64,000 bases of DNA from Phycisphaerales bacterium (lineage in GTDB: Bacteria; Planctomycetota; Phycisphaerae; UBA1845), in contig JACKHH010000011.1 in the NCBI GenBank assembly GCA_020639095.1, positions 1 through 64,000 of the forward strand, read 5' to 3'. Of this stretch, positions 8,599-16,187 are shown piece after piece (position 1 is the first letter of the stretch; every line of letters starts with the position of its first letter). Under the pieces are notes generated by a model. The model saw nothing but the letters and a program-made list of their open reading frames with translations. It was not told the origin of the DNA and did no database searches. The translations under genes were made by a program, and so were the position numbers.

Positions 8599-10053
8599 CT
8601 AGTTGTCGCGCCGACGCAGGAAGAGCAGCGTGCGGTCTGAGTCCGTGATTGCGGTCTTGCGAATCAGCGTGAAGCGGCGGGCGAATGCGCGCTCACACGC
8701 TTCGAGCGTGTAGTCCGGGTACGACTCGCTGCGGAAACGCGTCAATCGGCGGAACATGCTGTCGGTGCGAGGCACGAACTCGAGCACGAGGTCGCGCCGC
8801 GCGAGTGACGCAAACATGTCGCAGATGCCGGAAAGCGGCAAATTGGCGGCGACGTGCAGGTGATGGATCACCGCGAGCGCGAGCACGCAATCGCACTTCG
8901 CCCGTGTGAGGAATGCGGGCCGCTCGCGATTCATGAAACCGATCGCGGGACTCGGGTTCGCCAGGTCAACGCACAGCGGTAGAATGCGCGCGCGCTGCTC
9001 ACGCGCCTTGCGATACAACGCGTCCACGCACGCAACATCACTGTCAATCGCAATCACCCGCGCGCCGGTAGCCTCGGCAGCGAGCGAGTACGTACCAGTA
9101 TTGCAGCCCACGTCTAGGACCGTACCGGGCCGCGTCTGCTGGAGGTACTCCTGCACCGCGAATACCTTGTCCGTCGTCGCGTTTTCGCTGTAGTTGCAGG
9201 CTTCCGTGTAGCCCGACCAACCATCATTCTTCTGCCGTTTGCCGGCAAGACGCTGCAACTTCCCGCAAAGACGTTGCAGGTTCCAACGCTGCGCGTTCGC
9301 GGTACGTCCCGCGCCTTTTTGCGTAGCAGGCGTCCCCGCGTCGCTTTGCGTTCGTCGCCCCAACCATGCGGGCAGCGTCACATCCATCAGCACGGCTGGG
9401 AGGAATCGCTCGAGGTAGCCGAACGCACTCGACGCCTCTTCCGGCGATGCACCGTCCAGATGCGCGAGGAAGTACGCGCGAAGTGATTGCCCGCGTCGCC
9501 GATGCAGCAGCAGTGGCTGAGTAAACATGCGGTGGAACTGCCCCATCGCGTGCCAGATATCCGCACGCTGCGGCTGCTCGATGGACGCGATGTCGATGAA
9601 CACGGGATGCGCATCGACGAACTGCACGTTGTACGCGGTCGCGTCCTTCAGCGCCATGCCATGTTCGAGCAGGCGCTGCTGAAGCGACAGCGTCAAAAGG
9701 CCGGCATCCGCCAACATCGACGGCGACCATTCGTAGGGGTAGCTGATTGTGGGCACGCGCGCGTGCTGGAGAAAACCGGCTGCTTCCGGCGCGATCTCGT
9801 TCAGCGCAGAAACCCGATCCGCGTCGTCCACAAAACGCGTCGCAACGATCGCGCCCGACGTCGCCAGCCGATCGATCAGACCCGACGCCGACAAGCGCCG
9901 CCAGACATCGAGCATACGCCGATCCACCGCGCGGTAGATGCAGTGGTCATACTCGAAGACAAACCCGCTGGGGTCGCGGAATGACGCGGCATCGCGCAGG
10001 GCATCCGCCGGCGCGGTACGCGTTGCTTGCGTTGGAATCTGAGCGACGGACAT
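8599..10053 (-). CDS. Kinase-like domain fused to SAM-dependent methyltransferase
   Basis: 484 residues in two parts. Residues 1 to about 230 resemble the kinase / aminoglycoside-phosphotransferase fold: MALKDATAYNVQFVDAHPVF then IDIASIE look like the catalytic-loop D..N and the metal-binding D. The C-terminal part is a class I methyltransferase: GTVLDVGCNTGTYSLAAE is motif I (DVGCNTG) and ARVIAIDSDVACVD is motif II. A basic linker (about 235-275) joins them. The gene lies 9 nt after a tiny membrane-protein gene and opposite a sulfatase-like gene, an envelope-type setting. The substrate is unknown. The kinase-like reading is inference; the methyltransferase is firm. Confidence 0.8.
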   Translation of the reverse strand: MSVAQIPTQATRTAPADALRDAASFRDPSGFVFEYDHCIYRAVDRRMLDVWRRLSASGLIDRLATSGAIVATRFVDDADRVSALNEIAPEAAGFLQHARVPTISYPYEWSPSMLADAGLLTLSLQQRLLEHGMALKDATAYNVQFVDAHPVFIDIASIEQPQRADIWHAMGQFHRMFTQPLLLHRRRGQSLRAYFLAHLDGASPEEASSAFGYLERFLPAVLMDVTLPAWLGRRTQSDAGTPATQKGAGRTANAQRWNLQRLCGKLQRLAGKRQKNDGWSGYTEACNYSENATTDKVFAVQEYLQQTRPGTVLDVGCNTGTYSLAAEATGARVIAIDSDVACVDALYRKAREQRARILPLCVDLANPSPAIGFMNRERPAFLTRAKCDCVLALAVIHHLHVAANLPLSGICDMFASLARRDLVLEFVPRTDSMFRRLTRFRSESYPDYTLEACERAFARRFTLIRKTAITDSDRTLLFLRRRDN

Positions 10054-10062
10054 GTGCGCGGT

Positions 10063-10233
10063 CTAGCTCCGCGGGATTTCGTCCGTGGTCGGTTCGCCTT
10101 GCGTCCCCCGGCCTTTGAACAGGCCGACGAGCCGCGACAGACTCTGCCGGAAAAAGATCACCACGCCGACAATCGAGCCGACGAGCACCTGCAACAGAAT
10201 CGTCCCTGCCCCTGGGTCAATGTACGCGAGCAT
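10063..10233 (-). CDS. Small single-pass membrane protein
   Basis: 56 residues: MLAYIDPGAGTILLQVLVGS starts a short conserved-looking head, followed by the helix IVGVVIFFRQSLSRLVGLF and a hydrophilic tail. Short proteins opening with YIDPGAG are, to my knowledge, often found beside methyltransferases and alkaline-phosphatase-superfamily proteins, as here. An upstream TTG at 10254 is in frame, but the only GGAGG is too close to it. The ATG at 10233 has CAGGTGA about 10 nt upstream. It is the first gene of a two-gene unit with the methyltransferase. Confidence 0.75.
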   Translation of the reverse strand: MLAYIDPGAGTILLQVLVGSIVGVVIFFRQSLSRLVGLFKGRGTQGEPTTDEIPRS

Positions 10234-10450
10234 GTTCGAAGCGGTCACCTGCAATCCTCCCTGAGATCGGCTCCGACCGGACCGCGCGTGCGCATCCGAT
10301 AACGTTCGCCTGCATATTCATCGTTCGATAACTGACATTACTGAACGTTCCTTTGCGATCGGCGGGCGGCGACGCTGTTTTGACTGAATTGACGAACCGC
10401 AGGTGCCGATAAATCCGGCGTTGGCAGGCTGGCAATGAGGTTGCGCGCTG

Positions 10451-11908
10451 ATGAAATACGCGGTCACATTTCTGATCATGGTGGTCGTCGCCGGGGTGGT
10501 GACGGCGTTCGGCTTGCGTGCCGGGGTGCGTTTGTCGGAAGCACACCAGGACTTGCGCCCCCTACCGCCGCTGCCGCGAATCACCGACGCCCCGCCGCTA
10601 CCTGCGCAAACGCACAGCAACGTCGTGATCATCTGCATCGATACGCTGCGGGCGGATCACCTGAGCCTGTACGGCTACGAGCGCACCACCTCGCCGAACA
10701 TCGACGCGTTCGCGCGCGACGCGCGGGTGTTCGATCGCGCATACTCGACGACACCGTTCACCACACCCAGCGTGATGAGCATGTTGACGGGGCTCAACCC
10801 GTATCGCCATGGCGTGCGCGTGCTGTGGAAACCACTCGATGATCGCGTCGTGACGGTCGCGGACTGGCTGCGCGGTGCGGGCTATCAGACTGCCGCAATC
10901 GTTTCCAACCTGGTGCTGTGCGACGACGCTAGCGGGCTTGCGCGTCGCTTCGACCACTACGATGCCGAAGTGGACGAGCCAGAACCCAATCGACCCAAGA
11001 TGTTCGAGCGTCGCGCTGAACGCACGACCGACACAGCCCTCCAGTGGTTGTCGTCGCATCGCGATCCGCAGAAACCGTTCTTTCTTTGGGTACACTACAT
11101 TGATCCCCACGGCCCCTACCGCGTACACGACGATGTGGCTGATCCGTTCACGCACGAGGGCCGGGCGCCGGTTGATGCCAAGCGTGTCGCCGATTACGTG
11201 GCTGATCCCAACGTGACGGACATGCTCGATTACGTCGATCGTTACGACGAAGAGATTCGCTACGCGGATCGGGAGGTGGGTCGGCTGCTGGACGCATTGG
11301 GGAAGCTTGACGACACCGCGATCATCATCACGGCGGACCATGGTGAGTACCTGCTGGAACGTGACGATTTCGCGTTCTGCCACGGCTACGGTGTGGATGA
11401 CGCGGTGACGCACATTCCGCTGATTGTGCGGCATACGTCGCTGCCGGCGGCGCGTGAAGCGACCCCGGTGTCGCTGGCGGACGTTGCGCCAACCGTGCTG
11501 TCGCTCGCGGGGTTTGAGGCTCCACCGGGGCTCGATGGGTGCAGTCTCACGGGTGTGATCAGCGACAGGCCGCCGTATATCGAAGGCCCGGACCCGTCGG
11601 GAAGCGGCGGGCGTGAGCGCGCCTTTGTGATTTCCCAACGCAAGATCGTCGTGCGACACGGCCTGTCGAATATCCCGCGCGATCATTGGGCGTTCGATCT
11701 GACGCGTGATCCGCGTGAAGCGCACCGGCTGCACGTCGATGCGCACGATACGAGCGTGGTTCTGCTTTCCGATCTGATCGCCCACGATGCCCAGGCAATG
11801 GTTGCACGCGGCGATGATGCAAACGGTGCTCCGCGTAACGACCTCGTCGCCGACGACCTCGACGAGCATGCGCTCGAATCCCTCCGCGGGCTGGGGTACG
11901 TGAAGTAA
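10451..11908 (+). CDS. Sulfatase-fold (alkaline phosphatase superfamily) protein lacking the formylglycine motif
   Basis: 485 residues. An N-terminal membrane anchor (about 5-25) precedes a sulfatase domain: NVVIICIDTLRADHLSLYGY holds the metal-binding D, TSPNIDAFA follows, and HYIDPHGPY and IIITADHGEY supply the later metal ligands. At the nucleophile the family sequence C/S-x-P-x-R is replaced by TTPSVMSMLTG. There is no cysteine or serine for formylglycine and the arginine is a valine. It may use threonine, like phosphoethanolamine or lipoteichoic-acid transferases, or be inactive. The active domain should face the periplasm. GAGG lies 10 nt before the ATG. Confidence 0.85.
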   Translation: MKYAVTFLIMVVVAGVVTAFGLRAGVRLSEAHQDLRPLPPLPRITDAPPLPAQTHSNVVIICIDTLRADHLSLYGYERTTSPNIDAFARDARVFDRAYSTTPFTTPSVMSMLTGLNPYRHGVRVLWKPLDDRVVTVADWLRGAGYQTAAIVSNLVLCDDASGLARRFDHYDAEVDEPEPNRPKMFERRAERTTDTALQWLSSHRDPQKPFFLWVHYIDPHGPYRVHDDVADPFTHEGRAPVDAKRVADYVADPNVTDMLDYVDRYDEEIRYADREVGRLLDALGKLDDTAIIITADHGEYLLERDDFAFCHGYGVDDAVTHIPLIVRHTSLPAAREATPVSLADVAPTVLSLAGFEAPPGLDGCSLTGVISDRPPYIEGPDPSGSGGRERAFVISQRKIVVRHGLSNIPRDHWAFDLTRDPREAHRLHVDAHDTSVVLLSDLIAHDAQAMVARGDDANGAPRNDLVADDLDEHALESLRGLGYVK

Positions 11909-11991
11909 GGTGGGAAAGTGAGAAGGTGAGAAAGTATGAGGGGGTGACGCACTTTCTCGCTTACTGCGCTCTTGCCGCTTGCCTGCTATGC

Positions 11992-13149
11992 CTACTTCGG
12001 GCTATCCACGCGCACCAGGCGGAATTTCTTGATCGCAAGTAGCACGAGCAATCCCAGTAGCCCGAAGACGGGGATAGCCAGCAGCGTGCGGAGGAACACT
12101 GACGCGAGACAACCCGTCAGTGCGAACACGGCTGCTACCGCGTAGCTGATCATCACGACGTGCCGCACGGACAGGCCGCGATCTCGGAGTTGATCGTAGA
12201 AGTGACTGCGGTCGCCCTGCATGATGGGTCGCTGTGCCCGCCAGCGCCGCACCATCGCGAGCACCATGTCCGCAAGCGGCAACCCCATGACCACGATCGC
12301 ACCCAGCATCCAGCGAACAGCCTGCGCCTCTGCGAACATCAGAATGAGCACGGCTGCGTTGAACCCGAGCAGCATCGACCCGGCATCGCCCATGAAGATT
12401 GTCGCCGGGTTGCGGTTGTACGGCAGAAAACCGAGCGCCGCACCCATCATCGCGAGTGCCAAGACTACGCGACGCGCGTCACCGGGATGCCAATCGTTAA
12501 ACGTGTGCAGGTGTACCGCCAGCACAAGGAACCCGAACGAAATCACCCCGAGCACACCGCTGCATAACCCGTCCATGCCGTCAAGCAGATTCGTCGCGTT
12601 GCACGACGCCACGACAATGAACACGGTGATCGGAATCGAATAGACCAGCGTGATCCAACGCTCGGACTGGCTGAGGTGAACCCCCATGGAATCGAGCGCC
12701 GGCGTCAGCAGATCGGAACCGATCCCCACGCCCACGAGCACCAGTGCCATCGCGACGTTGCCGATCAGCTTGAACTTCGGCGACGCCATCCGCAGGTCGT
12801 CGAACAGACCCAGCGCCATGGTGCCCGCCCCACCGATCAGTACACCGAGCAGCTTCGCGTCGCGGATCCCCACGGGCGTGGGATGCGCGCCCCCGCTTCG
12901 CGTCAGGTACCACACCCCCAGCAGCACACCGCCCAGCCAGCCCGCGAAAATCGCGACCCCGCCGAGATACGGAATAGGCTTGTTGTGAGGTTTGAGCCAA
13001 TCGTCAGGCCGGTCCACGATGTTCCGCTTGATGGCCAGCGCCCGGCACAGCGGCGTCGCGATGAGCGCGATAACGAACGCCCCCGCGAGCACCGGCCAAT
13101 ATGCCTGCAACAACTCGCCCAACGAAACTTTCGGACCCAAACCGGGCAC
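11992..13149 (-). CDS. Polyprenyl-phosphate hexosamine-1-phosphate transferase (WecA/TagO/MraY family)
   Basis: About 385 residues with roughly eleven membrane helices. Family motifs seen: DRPDDWLKPHNKPIPYLGG, LIGNVAMALVLVG, NATNLLDGMDGL (catalytic aspartate region) and IFMGDAGSMLLGF. Such enzymes move a sugar-1-phosphate from a UDP-sugar onto undecaprenyl phosphate on the inner membrane's cytoplasmic face, the first step of a surface polymer. The frame opens at GTG 13164, but the GTG at 13149 has AAGGAG 6 nt upstream and is the better start. The absence of MurC/D neighbours argues against MraY. It fits the adjacent envelope genes. Confidence 0.88.
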   Translation of the reverse strand: MPGLGPKVSLGELLQAYWPVLAGAFVIALIATPLCRALAIKRNIVDRPDDWLKPHNKPIPYLGGVAIFAGWLGGVLLGVWYLTRSGGAHPTPVGIRDAKLLGVLIGGAGTMALGLFDDLRMASPKFKLIGNVAMALVLVGVGIGSDLLTPALDSMGVHLSQSERWITLVYSIPITVFIVVASCNATNLLDGMDGLCSGVLGVISFGFLVLAVHLHTFNDWHPGDARRVVLALAMMGAALGFLPYNRNPATIFMGDAGSMLLGFNAAVLILMFAEAQAVRWMLGAIVVMGLPLADMVLAMVRRWRAQRPIMQGDRSHFYDQLRDRGLSVRHVVMISYAVAAVFALTGCLASVFLRTLLAIPVFGLLGLLVLLAIKKFRLVRVDSPK

Positions 13150-13406
13150 GATGCACTCCTTCACTCACGCGGATGCGCGGATTATCGGCGGTTCGCGATA
13201 CCCAAGCGTCCGCCGGGCGGATTGTAGCGACGCAGGCACGCACCACACAAGCAGCAAACTCCTCGCGAAACCCCGCGCTTTGCTGGACATTTTCGCGGAT
13301 GTTTGCTCTATTGACCGCCCGTTTGTAATCGGAAGGCTGCGCGGCGAACGCAAGCTCGCCGCGAGTGCATCGCCCAGGACACGGACGCCGGAAGCGAGGA
13401 CGCAAC

Positions 13407-14732
13407 ATGCTGGACATCAAGTTCATTCGGGAGAATCCCGACGCCGTGAAGAAAGCGGCTGTGGACAAGAAGTGTCCCTGCGATATCGACCGCCTGCTCG
13501 CGGTCGATGGCGAGCGTCGCCGCCTCCAGCAGGAGCTCGACGCGCTCCGCACACAGTCGCGTGAGGGCGGCGAAATGATGGGCCAGATGCGCAATCCCAA
13601 GAGCAAGTGGTATCAGGATGCGCTCGCCGGCGGGCGAACGGCGGATGAAATCAAAGCGGAAGCCTCCGCAGCCCAGGCTGAACTGAACGAGATCAAGCAA
13701 AAGGTCAAACCGCTCGAAGAGCAGGAACGCGAAGTGCTCGCGGAGTTTGACCAGCTCATGCTCACGGTGCCCCAGCCGCCCGCGCCGGCAGCACCGCAAG
13801 GGGCGGACGACACTGAAAACGTCGAGATTCGCAAATGGGGCGAGCTGCCCAAGTTCGACTTTGAGCCGAAGGATCACGTCGCGCTGGGCGAGGCGCTGGG
13901 GATCATCGATCTCGAACGCGGCGTAAAGCTTGCCGGCACGCGGAACTACACGCTCAAGGGCGATGCCGTGCTCCTGCACCATGCCGTGCTGCGGCTGGCG
14001 CTCGACACGATGATCGAACGCGGATTCGAACCGGTCCACGTGCCCGTGCTCGTTCGCGAAGACATCATGTACGGCACGGGATATTTCCCGGGCGGTCGCG
14101 ATCAGGCGTATCTCTGTGAGCGCGACGAGATGTCGCTGGTGGGCACGGCTGAGGTTTCGCTGACCGCGTTGCACGCCGACGAAATCCTCGAAGAGTCCGA
14201 CCTGCCGAAGAAGTTCGTCGCGGTGAGCCCGTGCTTCCGTCGCGAAGCAGGGGCAGCCGGTAAGGACACGCACGGTTTGTATCGCATCCACCTCTTCGAC
14301 AAGGTCGAGCAGGTGATCATCTCTCGCAACGATGAAGCTGAAAGCATCCGCTGGCACGAGGAAATCCTCGCGAACGCGGAAGCCGTCGTGCAAAAGCTCC
14401 GACTGCCCTACCGCGTCGTGAATGTTTGCACCGGCGACCTCGGGCAGGGACAGGTGCAGAAGTTCGACATTGAGACCTGGATGCCGAGTCGCAAGAGCTA
14501 CGGCGAGACGCACAGCGCCAGTCGCTTTTACGAGTTCCAGGCGCGACGGCTGAAGCTTCGCTATCGCGACAGTGATCGCAAGACGCGGTTCTGCCACACG
14601 CTGAACAACACGGTGATCGCGTCGCCGCGTATCCTGATTCCGATCCTCGAGCTGTATCAAAACGCAGACGGAAGCGTCACGGTGCCGGAAGCGCTGAGAC
14701 CGTATATGAACGGAAAACAGAAAATTGGTTAA
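13407..14732 (+). CDS. serS: Seryl-tRNA synthetase
   Basis: 441 residues from the ATG at 13407 with GAGG upstream; the frame from 13365 adds 14 improbable residues. The N-terminal tRNA-binding coiled coil begins MLDIKFIRENPDAVKKAA. Class II motif 2 is VAVSPCFRREAGAAGKDTHG, preceded by LVGTAEVSLTALHADEIL, and motif 3 follows RFCHTLNNTVIASPRILIPI. SYGETHSASRFYEFQARRLK lies between. It charges tRNA-Ser in the cytoplasm. The stop codon merges into a paired repeat. Confidence 0.96.
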   Translation: MLDIKFIRENPDAVKKAAVDKKCPCDIDRLLAVDGERRRLQQELDALRTQSREGGEMMGQMRNPKSKWYQDALAGGRTADEIKAEASAAQAELNEIKQKVKPLEEQEREVLAEFDQLMLTVPQPPAPAAPQGADDTENVEIRKWGELPKFDFEPKDHVALGEALGIIDLERGVKLAGTRNYTLKGDAVLLHHAVLRLALDTMIERGFEPVHVPVLVREDIMYGTGYFPGGRDQAYLCERDEMSLVGTAEVSLTALHADEILEESDLPKKFVAVSPCFRREAGAAGKDTHGLYRIHLFDKVEQVIISRNDEAESIRWHEEILANAEAVVQKLRLPYRVVNVCTGDLGQGQVQKFDIETWMPSRKSYGETHSASRFYEFQARRLKLRYRDSDRKTRFCHTLNNTVIASPRILIPILELYQNADGSVTVPEALRPYMNGKQKIG

Positions 14733-14815
14733 TGACGAATGACGAGTGACGAAAAACAGTTGGGAGTATCGTCTCGTCGCTAATTCGTCATTCGTCATTC
14801 ATCATTTGTCATTCG
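14730..14815. repeat. Paired-arm repeat of GACGAATGACGA type, family J
   Basis: Fills the serS-aroF gap. The left arm (from 14730) is a run of ATGACGA units; the right arm (14779-14815) is the reverse complement type, TTCGTCATTCGTCATTCATC and on. The serS stop codon TAA is the first three bases of the left arm. Confidence 0.65.
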
Positions 14816-14831
14816 AAATTGGAGTTGTGCC

Positions 14832-15848
14832 ATGATCGTTGTCATGAAACCCGGATGTGCGCAGGCTGATGTTGACCACGTGGTTGATCTCATCCGCCAG
14901 TATGGATTGAAGGATCACGTGATTGTCGGCACGGATCGCACGGTGGTGGCAGCCATCGGCGATAAGCGCGGCGTGGACATGTCCGCGATCGAGAACGCGC
15001 CGATGGTCGACGCGATGGTGCCGATCCTCAAGCCGTACAAGGTCGCGAGCAAAGAGGTCAAGCAGGAACCGTCGGTCATCGACATCGGCAACGGGCACAC
15101 CATCGGCGGCAAACGCTTTGCGGTCATCGCCGGTCCGTGCAGCGTCGAAAGCGAAAAGCAACTTATGCAGACGGCGAACGCGGTGAAGGCCGCTGGCGCT
15201 ATCGGCTTGCGTGGCGGTGCGTTCAAACCGCGCACGAGTCCCTACGAATTCCAGGGTCTCGGCGAAGAGGGTTTGAAACTGCTCGCAAAGGCGCGCGAAG
15301 AAACCGGGTTGTCCGTGTGCACCGAAGTGATGAGCGTCACGCAGACCGATCTTGTCGCGGAGTACGCCGACATTCTCCAGATCGGCACGCGGAACATGCA
15401 CAACTTCAATCTGCTGGCTGCCGCTGGCAAGACCGGCAAGCCCGTCATGCTCAAACGCGGGTGGAGCGCGACGCTCAAGGAATTCCTCTTGGCGGCTGAG
15501 TACATCATCAACGAGGGGAACCAGAACGTGATCCTCTGCGAACGCGGCATTCGCACGCACGAGCAGTACGTGCGCAACACGCTCCCGCTCGCCATCATCC
15601 CAGCCGTGAAGAACGAATCGCACCTGCCGATCGTGATCGACCCGTCGCAGGGCACCGGCCACGCGTACATGGTGCCAAGCATGTGCAAGGCGAGCCTGGC
15701 TGCGGGCGCGGATGGTTTGCTCATCGAAGTCCACCCCGATCCCGAGCACGCCATGACCGACGGTGCGCAGTCGGTGACAACGGATTCGTTCGCCACAACA
15801 ATGGACGAACTCCGCAAAATCGCCGCAGCAGTAGATCGCGAAATGTAG
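14832..15848 (+). CDS. aroF: 3-deoxy-7-phosphoheptulonate synthase (AroF/class I-beta type)
   Basis: 338 residues. An N-terminal ferredoxin-like regulatory domain (about 1-70, IVVMKPGCAQADVDHVVDLI) precedes the KDO8P-synthase-like barrel: FAVIAGPCSVESEKQL, GLRGGAFKPRTSPYEFQG, EVMSVTQTDLVAEYADILQI, KPVMLKRGWSATLKEFLLAA, VIDPSQGTGHAY and LIEVHPDPEHAMTDGAQS. It joins PEP and erythrose-4-phosphate to open the shikimate pathway. GGAG lies 7 nt before the ATG. The TAG stop is provided by an adjacent repeat, and a strong terminator lies about 185 nt downstream. Confidence 0.95.
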   Translation: MIVVMKPGCAQADVDHVVDLIRQYGLKDHVIVGTDRTVVAAIGDKRGVDMSAIENAPMVDAMVPILKPYKVASKEVKQEPSVIDIGNGHTIGGKRFAVIAGPCSVESEKQLMQTANAVKAAGAIGLRGGAFKPRTSPYEFQGLGEEGLKLLAKAREETGLSVCTEVMSVTQTDLVAEYADILQIGTRNMHNFNLLAAAGKTGKPVMLKRGWSATLKEFLLAAEYIINEGNQNVILCERGIRTHEQYVRNTLPLAIIPAVKNESHLPIVIDPSQGTGHAYMVPSMCKASLAAGADGLLIEVHPDPEHAMTDGAQSVTTDSFATTMDELRKIAAAVDREM

Positions 15849-15999
15849 GGTGGGCATTGCCCACCAAGCGAGAAAGAAAGGCGCAACAGCAAGGAATTGT
15901 GGTGCAGGCATCCTGCCTGCATTCCGCACCTAGAAGCTCTGCCCATTTTCGACGTGCAGGCAAGATGCCTGCACCACAAGGGTGGGCATGGCCCACTAC
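15845..15999. repeat. Nested repeats: family A element interrupted by family B element
   Basis: The outer left arm GTAGGGTGGGCATTGCCCAC starts at 15845 and the outer right arm ends GGTGGGCATGGCCCACTAC at 15999. Between them sits a complete family B pair, 15897-15979: a left arm with GGTGCAGGCATCCTGCCTGC and a right arm with GCAGGCAAGATGCCTGCACC. Related A elements are at 20654, 26329, 61812 and 62511; a B half is at 24944. Confidence 0.8.
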
Positions 16000-16031
16000 G
16001 ACGGGCCGACGACACTGCATGTAGAAATACG

Positions 16032-16067
16032 AAACCCCCGCATGCCGGTGGCATGCGGGGGTTTTTC
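16032..16067 (+). terminator. Rho-independent terminator downstream of aroF
   Basis: A perfect 12-bp stem, CCCCCGCATGCC / GGCATGCGGGGG, around a GGT loop, followed by a T-rich tract (TTTTTCTTTG) on the plus strand. It ends the serS/aroF transcription region before the convergent pepF gene. Confidence 0.9.
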
Positions 16068-16147
16068 TTTGTATGCATTATTCCCCGGATCAATCACGGG
16101 ATGATGTTGGAAGCTCCGCGTTGCTTTCGCACGGCCTTATTGCTCCC

Positions 16148-16169
16148 TGGTCCGCACAGCGGACCCTAC
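16148..16169. repeat. Half element, family L
   Basis: TGGTCCGCACAGCGGACCCT plus AC: a short palindrome with the same CCCTAC tail as families A and F. It lies just downstream of the pepF stop. Only one arm is seen. Confidence 0.5.
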
Positions 16170-16187
16170 TTTGATCGATGGACGCGC

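Noticed and set aside
13308..14798. A 496-codon minus-strand open frame across serS
   Set aside because: It is antisense to an unmistakable serS; its sequence is arginine/leucine-rich shadow of GC-rich codons with no family motifs. Similar shadows at 10598-11869, 16821-18410, 22580-23857, 39383-40330 and 49115-50338 were dropped for the same reason.
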